Shown: positions 37,540 to 48,054 of the stretch, in pieces | How positions within the stretch are numbered: position 1 is the stretch's first letter | How the letters are laid out: each line of letters opens with the position of its first letter | The notes under the pieces: model-generated | Told to the model about the DNA's origin: nothing | What the model saw: the letters and a program-made list of their open reading frames with translations, nothing else | Databases searched by the model: none | Translations under genes and position numbers: made by a program | DNA from: Aminobacter sp. J41 | GTDB lineage: Bacteria; Pseudomonadota; Alphaproteobacteria; Rhizobiales; Rhizobiaceae | Direction: 5' to 3' | Length of the DNA: 64,000 nt | Assembly: GCF_000526635.1 (NCBI RefSeq) | Contig: NZ_JAGL01000002.1 | Location: forward strand, 186,001 to 250,000

Positions 37540-38349
37540 ATGACGAAGCGCTTGGCTGCGCAAGGGGAAAAGTCTGCCGCCGCCCAGGTTCAGGGGACGG
37601 CGGCATTCACGAAGTTCATGACCGTGCTGCAGGCGATTGCCGACAACCCCGGCGAACTCGACATTGGCAAACTGACAAGGCTCGTCCAGTTTCCCCGGGC
37701 GACCACCTATCGCATCGTCGCCGGGCTAATCGCCGAAGGGCTTGTCACCCAGGATGAAGAGACTGGCTCCTTCGCCCTCGGTATGCGGCTGATCCGCCTT
37801 GCCTCGAAGTCCTGGGAAAAGTCGGATCTTCGCACAATCGCGCGGCCGTTCATCGAAGCCCTGCGCAACGCGACGAACGAGACCGTGCACCTTGCGGTCC
37901 CGAGCGGCGACGGCATGGCTTATATTGACAAGCTGGAGAGCCCGAACGCCGTGCGCATGATGACCCGCATTGGCGCGCGGGTCGAATTCCACTCAACCTC
38001 GGTCGGCAAGGCATATCTCGCTGCCCTGCCGGACGAGCAGGCGAGACGGATCATCTCCACCTTGGAGATGCCGCGTTTTACCCAGCATACGTTCACCGAT
38101 CCCGAGGCGTTCTATCAGGAGATCTGCAAGACCCGCCAGCGCGGCTATTCCTATGACCACGAGGAGAACGAACCCGACATTCGCTGTTTCGGCAGCATGA
38201 TCCGCGACAGGTCAGGTCAGCCGGTCGCGTGCGTGAGCATCAGCATTCCCCTCTACCGCTACTCGGAGGACCGCCACGACGACTTCGCGCGCCTCATCCG
38301 CGACACCGCCGCCTCGATCTCCGACGCACTGGCGAATGTCGTTTCCTAA
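37540..38349 (+). CDS. IclR-family transcriptional regulator
   Basis: A 269-residue protein with an N-terminal winged helix (LTRLVQFPRATTYRIVAGL, about residues 45-63) and the IclR effector domain beginning about residue 90, with RIGARVEFHSTSVGKAYLAAL and the GYSYDHEENEPDIRC pocket segment. It likely controls both operons around the palindromes at 35.8-35.9 kb. Whether it represses or activates is not visible. Confidence 0.93.
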   Translation: MTKRLAAQGEKSAAAQVQGTAAFTKFMTVLQAIADNPGELDIGKLTRLVQFPRATTYRIVAGLIAEGLVTQDEETGSFALGMRLIRLASKSWEKSDLRTIARPFIEALRNATNETVHLAVPSGDGMAYIDKLESPNAVRMMTRIGARVEFHSTSVGKAYLAALPDEQARRIISTLEMPRFTQHTFTDPEAFYQEICKTRQRGYSYDHEENEPDIRCFGSMIRDRSGQPVACVSISIPLYRYSEDRHDDFARLIRDTAASISDALANVVS

Positions 38350-38469
38350 GTCGGGCGCCTGAGCTTGTGATCGCATGGCTGAACGGGTTAGAGGCCCATC
38401 GACTAGCGCGCCGCTAAAACCCGCCTGCCACCTGCCCGAGGACCAGACCGCGACGATGCCGCGTCCGAG

Positions 38470-38895
38470 CTATCTGACCACGTGTACGGACATGCTCGCG
38501 TGGCGGGCGACGCGTGCCGCGTTGGGGCCGAGAAGGTAGTTCTCGGGCCCGGGCTTCGACGCGAGCATGACGATCAGGTCGGCCTTGCAGACTCCCGCAT
38601 AGTGCAGGATCTCCCGGTAGATCGAGCCGTGGCCGACGATGTGGCGGTGCTTGACCTCCTTGGGCACATGCACCTTGGTGAACTCGTGCAGCGCCGCGTT
38701 CGCCTGCTCGATCGCCTGCTTTTCATGCCCCTTCGGGAAGAAGCCGCCGACGATCGACATGCCATAGTCCGGCACCACGGTCAGGACGTGCAGGTTGGCG
38801 CCGGTGAACCTTGCGAGCTCGACAGCCGTCCGGATTGCCTTCTGCTCCGCCTCGGCCTCTCCAAGATCGATCGAAACCAGAATGTTCTTGTACAT
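38470..38895 (-). CDS. Universal stress protein (UspA family)
   Basis: A 141-residue single-domain Usp starting NILVSIDLGEAE and ending with the ATP-loop-like text LASKPGPENYLLGPNAARVARHA (the classical G-2x-G-9x-G-S/T is modified: GPENYLLG...ARH). Usp proteins are often encoded with TRAP transporters; TeaD, linked to the ectoine TRAP system of Halomonas, modulates transport in an ATP-dependent way. Here it lies 11 bases after the TRAP permease gene as last gene of that operon. Confidence 0.9.
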   Translation of the reverse strand: MYKNILVSIDLGEAEAEQKAIRTAVELARFTGANLHVLTVVPDYGMSIVGGFFPKGHEKQAIEQANAALHEFTKVHVPKEVKHRHIVGHGSIYREILHYAGVCKADLIVMLASKPGPENYLLGPNAARVARHASMSVHVVR

Positions 38896-38906
38896 CGCAT
38901 CGCTCC

Positions 38907-41570
<2,664 letters not shown>

Positions 41571-41610
41571 GGCGGTTCCCCTCCCGGTTGACGATCCTGG
41601 CCATGAGAAG

Positions 41611-41636
41611 GAGGCGCCCCCGGACGGAGGCACCTC
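41611..41636 (-). terminator. Intercistronic stem-loop after the TAXI binding-protein gene
   Basis: On the minus strand GAGGTGCCTCC pairs with GGGGGCGCCTC over 11 positions (two G-U) around GTCC. It lies between the binding-protein and permease genes of one operon. Confidence 0.55.
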
Positions 41637-41719
41637 ATCTTGTCAGCCGCGCAAGCTACAGCGTACGCGGCATAGCGGTGACGGAAAAGTCCTATACCGC
41701 CCTGACGCGGGTGGGGCTG

Positions 41720-42700
41720 CTACTTAAGCCAGCCCTTCTCCTTGAAGTAGGCTTCCGCGGCCGGATGCATCGGGGCGGAGTTACCCTGGTTCGCCATGTC
41801 CTCAGGGTTAAGGTTCGCCAGTGCCGGATGCAGGCTCTTGAAGGCGTCGAAGTCCTTGAACACGGCGTCGACAAAGGCACGAACGACCTCATCCGGCACG
41901 TCCGCCGAGGTAACAACCGTCGCGCCCACGCCGAACGTGTTCACGTCGTCCGGATTGCCGTTGTACATCCCGCCGGGGATCACCGCCTTGAAGTAGTACG
42001 GACGCTCAGCGACGAGCTTGTCGACCACCTCGCCTTCGACGGGGATGATGCGCGAGTCGCAGGTCGTGGTGGCTTCCTGGATCGCACCCGCCGGGTGACC
42101 GACGGTGTAGGCGAAGGCGTCGATGTTGTTGTCGCAGAGCTGCGAGCTCTGCTCGGCAGGCGCGAGCTCGGCCGCGAGGGCGAAGTCGGCATTCGTCCAG
42201 CCCTTTTCGGCGATCAGCAGGTCCATCAGCGCGCGCTGGCCAGAGCCCGGATTGCCGATGTTGACGCGCTTGCCCTTCAGGCTGTCAAAGTCGGTGATGC
42301 CCGCATCAGCACGCGCGACGACGGTGAGCGGTTCCGCATGAAGCGAGAACACCGAGCGCAGCTTGTCGTGCGGTCCGGAGTCCGCGAATGCTCCCTCGCC
42401 CTTCGACGCATTGTACTGCACGTCCGACTGGACGATGCCGAACTCGAGGTCGCCGCCCTTGATGGCGTTGGCGTTGAACACCGAGCCACCGGTCGACTCG
42501 ACCGAGCAGCGAATGCCGTGTTCGCGGCGCGTCTGGTTCATCAGGCGGCAGATGGCCCCGCCCACGGGATAGTAGACGCCGGTCACGCCACCGGTACCTA
42601 CCGAGATGAACCGCTGCTCCTGGGCGGAAGCGGTTCCTGCAGCCAGTGACGCGAACATGGCCGAGACAAGACCGAAGCCGAGTAGTGTACGCCGTTTCAT
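41720..42700 (-). CDS. TAXI-family TRAP transporter solute receptor
   Basis: A 326-residue periplasmic protein with a 26-residue signal peptide ending TASA. The mature start FISVGTGGVTGVYYPVGGAIC is the hallmark of the TAXI group, as is KGKRVNIGNPGSGQRALMDLL (about residues 143-163). TAXI ligands are mostly unknown, with glutamate reported for some. Transcribed after the aminotransferase and before the fused permease, so the ligand may carry an amino group. Confidence 0.92.
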   Translation of the reverse strand: MKRRTLLGFGLVSAMFASLAAGTASAQEQRFISVGTGGVTGVYYPVGGAICRLMNQTRREHGIRCSVESTGGSVFNANAIKGGDLEFGIVQSDVQYNASKGEGAFADSGPHDKLRSVFSLHAEPLTVVARADAGITDFDSLKGKRVNIGNPGSGQRALMDLLIAEKGWTNADFALAAELAPAEQSSQLCDNNIDAFAYTVGHPAGAIQEATTTCDSRIIPVEGEVVDKLVAERPYYFKAVIPGGMYNGNPDDVNTFGVGATVVTSADVPDEVVRAFVDAVFKDFDAFKSLHPALANLNPEDMANQGNSAPMHPAAEAYFKEKGWLK

Positions 42701-42737
42701 CTGTGCACCTCCCTGTTGAGCACATTTCCCTCTGGCA

Positions 42738-42762
42738 GTTGACGAGGCGGCTCCTCGTCAAC
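42738..42762 (-). terminator. Stem-loop between aminotransferase and TAXI genes
   Basis: Perfect 10-bp arms GTTGACGAGG/CCTCGTCAAC with a 5-base loop. A second small repeat (GCGGGA...TCCCGC, 42779-42800) adjoins. Both lie within one direction of transcription, so they may attenuate or process the message. Confidence 0.55.
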
Positions 42763-42824
42763 CGGTTCTGATTGACGCCGCGGGAGCATTCTGGTTCCCG
42801 CCCCTGCCACGCCAAGATCCTTCA

Positions 42825-44150
42825 TCAGGCGCCGACCGCGGCATCGACCGCATCGCCAAGACGCTCGACGATACGATCAATGTCCGCTTCCTTGACGATG
42901 AATGGCGGCGCCAGCAGCACGTGATCGCCATTGACGCCGTCGATCGTCCCGCCCATTGGATAGACCATAAGCCCGCGCGCCATCGCCTCCCGTTTGACGG
43001 CAGCATGCACCTTGCGCTGCGCGTCGAACGGCCGTCTGGTCGCGCGGTCCTCCACCAGTTCTATCGCATAGAATAGCCCGCGGCCGCGAATGTCGCCAAC
43101 CCGGTGGTGGTTCCCGAAGCGGGCCTTGAGCCGCTGTTCGAGTACGTTGCCCATTGCCCGCACGTTTTCGAGAAGCCCCTCGCGCCGGATAGTCTCCTGC
43201 ACGGCGAGGCCCGCTGCCGCCGCCATCGGATGGCCGATGTAAGTGTGTCCGTGCTGGAAGAAGCCGGACCCATCGCGCATGGCGTCGTGGATCTTGCCGG
43301 ACACGAGGACCGCGCCAATCGGCTGGAACCCGCCTCCAAGGCCCTTTGCGATCGTCATCAGGTCAGGTGAAATCCCCTCCTGCTCGCACGCATGCATCGT
43401 ACCGGTGCGCCCCATGCCGCACATCACCTCGTCGAGGATCAGCAGCACGCCGTAGCGGTCGCAGATCTCGCGAATGCGGCGGAAGTAGTCGGCCACCGGC
43501 GGCACGGCGCCGGCGGTTGCGCCCACAACGGTTTCGGCGACGAACGCGATCACCGTATCCGGGCCGAGCTCAAGCAGCTTTTCCTCAAGCGCTGCGGCCG
43601 CACGCGCTGCGTACTCCTGATCGCTCTCGCCCTCGCGCTGGAAGCGGTAGGCAAAGCAGGGATCGATATGGTGGGTTTCGATCAGCAGCGGACGAAACTG
43701 GCGGCGGCGCCATTCGTTGCCGCCGGTGGCCAGTGCGCCCAGCGTATTGCCGTGATAGCTCTGGCGGCGGGCGATGATGTGGCGGCGCTGCGGCTGGCCG
43801 GTTTCAACGAAATACTGGCGCGCCATCTTCAGCGCGGCCTCTACTGCCTCTGATCCCCCGGAGACGAGGTAGACGTGTTCGATCCCTTCCGGGGCATCCT
43901 CGATCAGCCGCTCGCCAAGACGCTCGGCTGCCTCGGTCGTGAAGAAGCCGGTATGGGCGTAAGCGATCCGGTCGAGCTGTGCATGCAGCGCCTCCAGGAC
44001 GGCAGGATGGCCATGTCCGAGGCACGAGACAGCGGCACCGCCAGACGCATCGATGTAAGCCTTGCCGTCGGCATCGAAAATCTCGATTCCGCGCGCGGCG
44101 ACGGCCACTGGCGGCTTGGCGAGGAGGGAGCGATGCATAAGGCGGGTCAT
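42825..44150 (-). CDS. Class III (omega-amino acid type) aminotransferase
   Basis: A 441-residue fold-type I PLP enzyme. LVSGGSEAVEAALKMARQY (about 95-113) is the phosphate-binding region, LILDEVMCGMGRTG (about 237-250) holds the cofactor Asp239-240, and DLMTIAKGLGGGF places the Schiff-base Lys at 269. The group uses omega-amino acids, diamines or amines with pyruvate or 2-oxoglutarate. It overlaps the rpiR-like gene by 4 bases and precedes the TAXI-TRAP genes, which suggests that the imported compound is its amino donor. Confidence 0.92.
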   Translation of the reverse strand: MTRLMHRSLLAKPPVAVAARGIEIFDADGKAYIDASGGAAVSCLGHGHPAVLEALHAQLDRIAYAHTGFFTTEAAERLGERLIEDAPEGIEHVYLVSGGSEAVEAALKMARQYFVETGQPQRRHIIARRQSYHGNTLGALATGGNEWRRRQFRPLLIETHHIDPCFAYRFQREGESDQEYAARAAAALEEKLLELGPDTVIAFVAETVVGATAGAVPPVADYFRRIREICDRYGVLLILDEVMCGMGRTGTMHACEQEGISPDLMTIAKGLGGGFQPIGAVLVSGKIHDAMRDGSGFFQHGHTYIGHPMAAAAGLAVQETIRREGLLENVRAMGNVLEQRLKARFGNHHRVGDIRGRGLFYAIELVEDRATRRPFDAQRKVHAAVKREAMARGLMVYPMGGTIDGVNGDHVLLAPPFIVKEADIDRIVERLGDAVDAAVGA

Positions 44151-45046
44151 GACTTTGCTGGCTTTCGTTTGCGGGACGATTGAAGGTGGATGCCCAGCTC
44201 TTCGGCCTGGGCGTCGAAACGCCGGAGTGACGCGAGCGCGCCCTCTCCGAGATGGCCCGCGATGAGTGTTCCAAGGATCTCGGCGACAGCAAAAGCGGGC
44301 GCCATCGTGTGCATGAAGGATGCGGTATCCGTTGGCACCAGCACAACATCGCGCGCGATGCGGGCAAGCGGCGACACTTCGCTGTCGGTGACCGCGACAA
44401 TGACGGCTCTGCGAGCTGCCGCGAGACGGGCAAGTTCGACCGTCGCCTTGGTGTACGGTGCAACGCTCACCGCAAGCAAAACGTCGCCCGCCGCGATCCG
44501 CCCCATCGCGTCGGTTCCGGTTCCTCCGGGCCCATCCACCAGGACCGAGCGATCGCCCAGCATCGTGAGGATGTAGTGAAACTGCCACGCAATCGCGTGG
44601 CTCGAGCGCATGCCGACGCAATAGATCCGCCGCGCGGAGCTCAGCGTGAGGGCGGCCCTCTCCAGGCGCTCGAGGCCTTCCGGGCTGCTAAGTTCCGCCA
44701 TCTGCAGGGACAGTCGCTGCAGCATGGCTTGCGCCAGCGCTCGATCGCCGTCCATCTTCTGGCGGCGCACCTGCGCGCCAGCCTTGTCCGTGAATGTTTG
44801 CGGTTCGGCTTCGCGCAGCGCGGTCGCATAGAGGTCGCGGATGGCGTCATAGCCTTCGAAGCCGATCCGCTTCGCCAGCCGGGTCATCGTAGCTGGCTGA
44901 ACGCCTGCCTCGCGCGCCTGCTTGCGCATGGAAAGCAGGGCAACATCGCGCGGGTGGTCGAGCACGTAGCGGGCAGCCTGCCGCAGCTGCTTCGGCAGCG
45001 CTTCGAAATCGGCAACCAGTCTTTCCCTGAGGATGCCCTGCTCCAT
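44147..45046 (-). CDS. RpiR-family regulator with SIS domain
   Basis: A 299-residue protein with the RpiR HTH (QAREAGVQPATMTRLAKRIGF, about 43-63) and a SIS domain (about 125-255; RRIYCVGMRSSHAIAWQF, VSVAPYTKATVELARLAAAR). SIS domains usually bind phosphosugars, but RpiR proteins beside amino-acid catabolic genes occur. It leads the aminotransferase-TAXI-TRAP-Usp operon and most likely controls it. The SIS site lacks the usual S-x-S-G segment: it reads VSVAPYT where sugar-phosphate binders have SxSGxT. Confidence 0.9.
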   Translation of the reverse strand: MEQGILRERLVADFEALPKQLRQAARYVLDHPRDVALLSMRKQAREAGVQPATMTRLAKRIGFEGYDAIRDLYATALREAEPQTFTDKAGAQVRRQKMDGDRALAQAMLQRLSLQMAELSSPEGLERLERAALTLSSARRIYCVGMRSSHAIAWQFHYILTMLGDRSVLVDGPGGTGTDAMGRIAAGDVLLAVSVAPYTKATVELARLAAARRAVIVAVTDSEVSPLARIARDVVLVPTDTASFMHTMAPAFAVAEILGTLIAGHLGEGALASLRRFDAQAEELGIHLQSSRKRKPAKS

Positions 45047-45084
45047 ATGCGGAGGTTAGCGTTGCTCTCCAGTCACTGCAACAG

Positions 45085-45122
45085 TTGAATCATTGGTACA
45101 CAGGATGCACCAATTGGATCAT
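45085..45122. promoter_or_regulatory. Putative RpiR binding region
   Basis: Direct repeats TTGAATCAT (45085-45093) and TTGGATCAT (45114-45122) flank an inverted pair ATTGGT (45092-45097)/ACCAAT (45109-45114) with an 11-base spacer. The block is 39-76 bases upstream of the rpiR-like start. Confidence 0.5.
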
Positions 45123-45168
45123 CGCGAAGCCGGGCGACGAGTCCCGTGCCGAGGGAACAACCCGCGAC

Positions 45169-46368
45169 CTAGAAGGCGCGGGCTTCCTCGCCGCCTGGTC
45201 GGGGGCTGAGCACCAGGATGATGGAACCGAGGATCGCGGCGATGCCTGAACCCAGCAGGATGCCGATCTTGACGCCGTCCTGCAGCGACTGGTTCTCCGG
45301 AAACGCGAGGAGACCGATAAAGAGGCTCATGGTGAAGCCGATGCCGCAGAGCACCGCGACGCCCAGCACGTGCAGCGGCGCAGCGTTTCTCGGCGCATCC
45401 GCCCAACCGAGCTTGATCACCAGCAGAGCGGTGCCGTAGACGCCGATCACCTTGCCTGCGACCAGCCCCCCGGCAACGCCGAGCGTCAGTGGCTCGATGA
45501 GCGCGGATGCATCAAAGCCGGCAAGCGAGACGCCTGCATTCGCGAAGCCGAATACCGGAATGATGACGAAGGGAACGACCTTCGACAGCGCATGCTCCAG
45601 ACGATGCAGCGGAGATTCGACGGTGTGTTCGCTCTCGCCGCCCTTCGGCCGCACGATCGGAATGGTCATGGCAAGCGCGACGCCCGCAACAGTCGCGTGC
45701 ACGCCGGAAAGCAGCACCAGCACCCACAGCCCCGCTCCCAGCACGAGGTACGGTAGAAGCGTCCGCACACCCGCCCGGTTGAGGCCAAAGAGAACAGCGA
45801 GGATCGCCGCCGCCCCGCCGAGCGCCCAGACCTGCAGATCGCCGGTATAGAAGATCGCGATGATGAGGACGGCGCCGAGATCATCGATGATCGCGAGCGC
45901 CGTCAGGAACACCTTCATCGACGCCGGGATGCGGTTGCCGAACAACGAAAGGACGCCGAGGGCAAAAGCGATGTCTGTGGCGGTCGGGATCGCCCAGCCG
46001 CGGATGACGGCGCCATTACTCCAGTTGATCGAGGCAAAGATCAGCGCGGGAACCGCCATGCCGCCGGCTGCGCACACACCCGGCAATATCCGGCGTGACC
46101 AGGTCGACAGCTGGCCGTCGACGAACTCGCGCTTGATCTCGAGCCCTACCAGCAGAAAGAACACCGCCATCAGCGCGTCGTTGATCCAGTGGCTGACGCT
46201 GAGCGGACCGAGATAGCTGTGAAGTGCCGCGAAATAGGTCTCAGCCAGAGGCGAGTTTGCGACGATCAGCGCAAGTGCCGCGGCGGCCATCAGGACGATG
46301 CCACCGGAGGATTCGCTGTCGATGAAGCGGCGGAACGCGGAAGGACGTGCGTGCAGATTTCGGGCCAT
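45169..46368 (-). CDS. nhaA: Na+/H+ antiporter NhaA
   Basis: A 399-residue inner-membrane antiporter that exports Na+ or Li+ for two protons. All landmarks are present: the GLEIKREFVDGQL motif near 75-87, Asp132 in the TATDIAFALG discontinuous helix (Asp133 of E. coli) and the paired ion-binding Asp162-Asp163 in LAIIDDLGAVLI. The ATG at 46368 has a TAAAGG ribosome site, which lies inside a folded leader described separately. It appears monocistronic. Confidence 0.96.
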   Translation of the reverse strand: MARNLHARPSAFRRFIDSESSGGIVLMAAAALALIVANSPLAETYFAALHSYLGPLSVSHWINDALMAVFFLLVGLEIKREFVDGQLSTWSRRILPGVCAAGGMAVPALIFASINWSNGAVIRGWAIPTATDIAFALGVLSLFGNRIPASMKVFLTALAIIDDLGAVLIIAIFYTGDLQVWALGGAAAILAVLFGLNRAGVRTLLPYLVLGAGLWVLVLLSGVHATVAGVALAMTIPIVRPKGGESEHTVESPLHRLEHALSKVVPFVIIPVFGFANAGVSLAGFDASALIEPLTLGVAGGLVAGKVIGVYGTALLVIKLGWADAPRNAAPLHVLGVAVLCGIGFTMSLFIGLLAFPENQSLQDGVKIGILLGSGIAAILGSIILVLSPRPGGEEARAF

Positions 46369-46449
46369 CGGGTGCCTTTACAGGTTCGGGCGCGCTGGCG
46401 GCCCGACCAGCGCTACAACCTGCCCGTGCCTCTTCGCACGAACACCCGA
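46368..46449 (-). promoter_or_regulatory. Structured nhaA leader, candidate nhaA-I (lithium) riboswitch
   Basis: On the minus strand four stems nest within 82 bases. P1: 46443-46449 with 46368-46374 (TCGGGTG/CACCCGA, 7 bp), whose 3' arm reaches the A of the start codon. P2: 46436-46440 with 46425-46429 (CGTGC/GCACG, 6-base loop). P3: 46417-46422 with 46381-46386 (CAGGTT/AACCTG), enclosing P4: 46407-46413 with 46392-46398 (GCGCTGG/CCAGCGC). The ribosome site TAAAGG is squeezed between P3 and P1, so folding would hinder initiation. Position ahead of nhaA in an alphaproteobacterium fits the nhaA-I motif, reported to sense Li+. The family match is from memory of its location and architecture, not an alignment. 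Confidence 0.68.
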
Positions 46450-46660
46450 CGTGCTGAATGCAAAATTAATCGCGAGATATCAACCCGCAACCCGGCATAA
46501 ACACCAATTCTAGACAATGGGTTCACTCCGGATTCGCCAGCGGGTGAGGAAGACCGCTGGTGGTGAGGCAGTATCGCGATTAAATTCTGCGCTTCCCATC
46601 CTCCAAATGACAAGGCGCGGCCAAGAAGCACGAGAGCCAATTGGCCACGCCCATACTGCC

Positions 46661-48031
46661 CTACCCCAGCACCTCTCGTACCGCTTCTACCGTCTTGCCC
46701 ACGACCTCATCGACCTCGGCCCGGGTGAGGCAGAGTGGCGGGGCGAAGCCGAGGATGTCGCCCTGCGGCATCGCCCGGCCGATCACGCCCCGCTTGAGAA
46801 GAGCGGCTACGACGGACGGTCCGACCTTGCGCGACGGGTCGAAAAAACGGCGCTGGTCGCGATCCTCAACGAACTCGACGGCGCAGAGCATGCCCTCGCC
46901 GCGTACGTCGCCGACATGCGGGTGATCCGCCAGCGCCTTCTTCATTTCGGTGTTGAAGTAGGCGCCCGTCTCTGCCGCGTTTTTCACGAGGCCGAGTGAA
47001 TCGACGAGCTTCAGATTGGCGATGCCGGCGGCGGCACCAATCGGGTGCGCCGAATAGGTCCAGCCGTGACCGATCGCGCCGTTCTCGTCGGTGCCGCGTT
47101 CGAGCACGCTCCACACGCGTTTCGAGATGATGGAGCCGGAGAGCGGCGCATAGGCGGACGTAAGGCCCTTGGCGATGGTGATGATGTCCGGCTCGATACC
47201 GTAGTGGTCGGAGCCGAACATCGAACCCAGCCGGCCGAAGCCCGTCACGACCTCATCAGCGATCAGGAGGATATCGTGCTTCTTCAGGACCTCCTGGATC
47301 GCCGCCCAGTAGCCGGCAGGCGGCGGGACGATGCCGCCGGTGCCGAGCACCGGTTCACCGATGAAGGCGGCAATGGTGTCGGCGCCTTCGCGCGCGATCA
47401 GCTTTTCGAGTTCACTGACACAATGGGCGACGAAATCCGCCTCGCTCATCGCCGGGTCGGGGCGGCGGAAGTAGTAAGGCGCTTCCGTGTGGAGGATCCG
47501 GTCGAGTGGCAAGTCGAACTTGTCGTGGAACAGCTTCAGACCCGTCAGCGAGCCGGTGACCAGGCCCGAGCCGTGATAGCCGCGCCAGCGGGAGATGATC
47601 TTTTTCTTCTGCGGCCGGCCGAGAATATTGTTGTAGTACCAGACCAGCTTGATGTTGGTCTCATTGGCGTCCGAGCCGCCGAGGCCGAAATAGACCTTCG
47701 ACATGTTCTTCGGCGCTCGCTCGAGAACCATCTTCGCGAGCGTGATCGAGGCTTCGGTGCCGTGGCCGACATAGGCGTGATAGTAGGCAAGCTCCTTCGC
47801 CTGCGCGGCGATAGCCTCGGCGATCTCCTCGCGGCCATAGCCGACGTTGACGCAGTAGAGACCGGCAAAGGCATCAAGCAGCCGGTTGCCGTCGCGGTCC
47901 TCGATGTAGACGCCTTTGCCGCCGCTGACGATGCGCGAGGGACTTTCGCCCCGCGCATGCTGGGCAAGGTGGGTCGAAGGATGGAAGAAGTTTTCGCGAT
48001 CCCACTGGTCGAGAACGTCGTTGGTCAGCAT
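46661..48031 (-). CDS. doeD: Diaminobutyrate-type class III aminotransferase (DoeD/Atf)
   Basis: A 456-residue PLP aminotransferase, Schiff-base Lys288 in DIITIAKGL, cofactor Asp259 in LLIADEVVTGFGR, and GGSDANETNIKL (about 118-129) for the phosphate. On sequence alone it could be a GABA or other omega-amino acid transaminase. Its place at the end of the ehu-eut-asnC-ssd operon matches atf/doeD, which converts L-2,4-diaminobutyrate to aspartate semialdehyde in ectoine breakdown. It starts 23 bases after the ssd gene. Confidence 0.85.
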   Translation of the reverse strand: MLTNDVLDQWDRENFFHPSTHLAQHARGESPSRIVSGGKGVYIEDRDGNRLLDAFAGLYCVNVGYGREEIAEAIAAQAKELAYYHAYVGHGTEASITLAKMVLERAPKNMSKVYFGLGGSDANETNIKLVWYYNNILGRPQKKKIISRWRGYHGSGLVTGSLTGLKLFHDKFDLPLDRILHTEAPYYFRRPDPAMSEADFVAHCVSELEKLIAREGADTIAAFIGEPVLGTGGIVPPPAGYWAAIQEVLKKHDILLIADEVVTGFGRLGSMFGSDHYGIEPDIITIAKGLTSAYAPLSGSIISKRVWSVLERGTDENGAIGHGWTYSAHPIGAAAGIANLKLVDSLGLVKNAAETGAYFNTEMKKALADHPHVGDVRGEGMLCAVEFVEDRDQRRFFDPSRKVGPSVVAALLKRGVIGRAMPQGDILGFAPPLCLTRAEVDEVVGKTVEAVREVLG

Positions 48032-48054
48032 TGGCAGTCCTCCTGAATTTGGTC

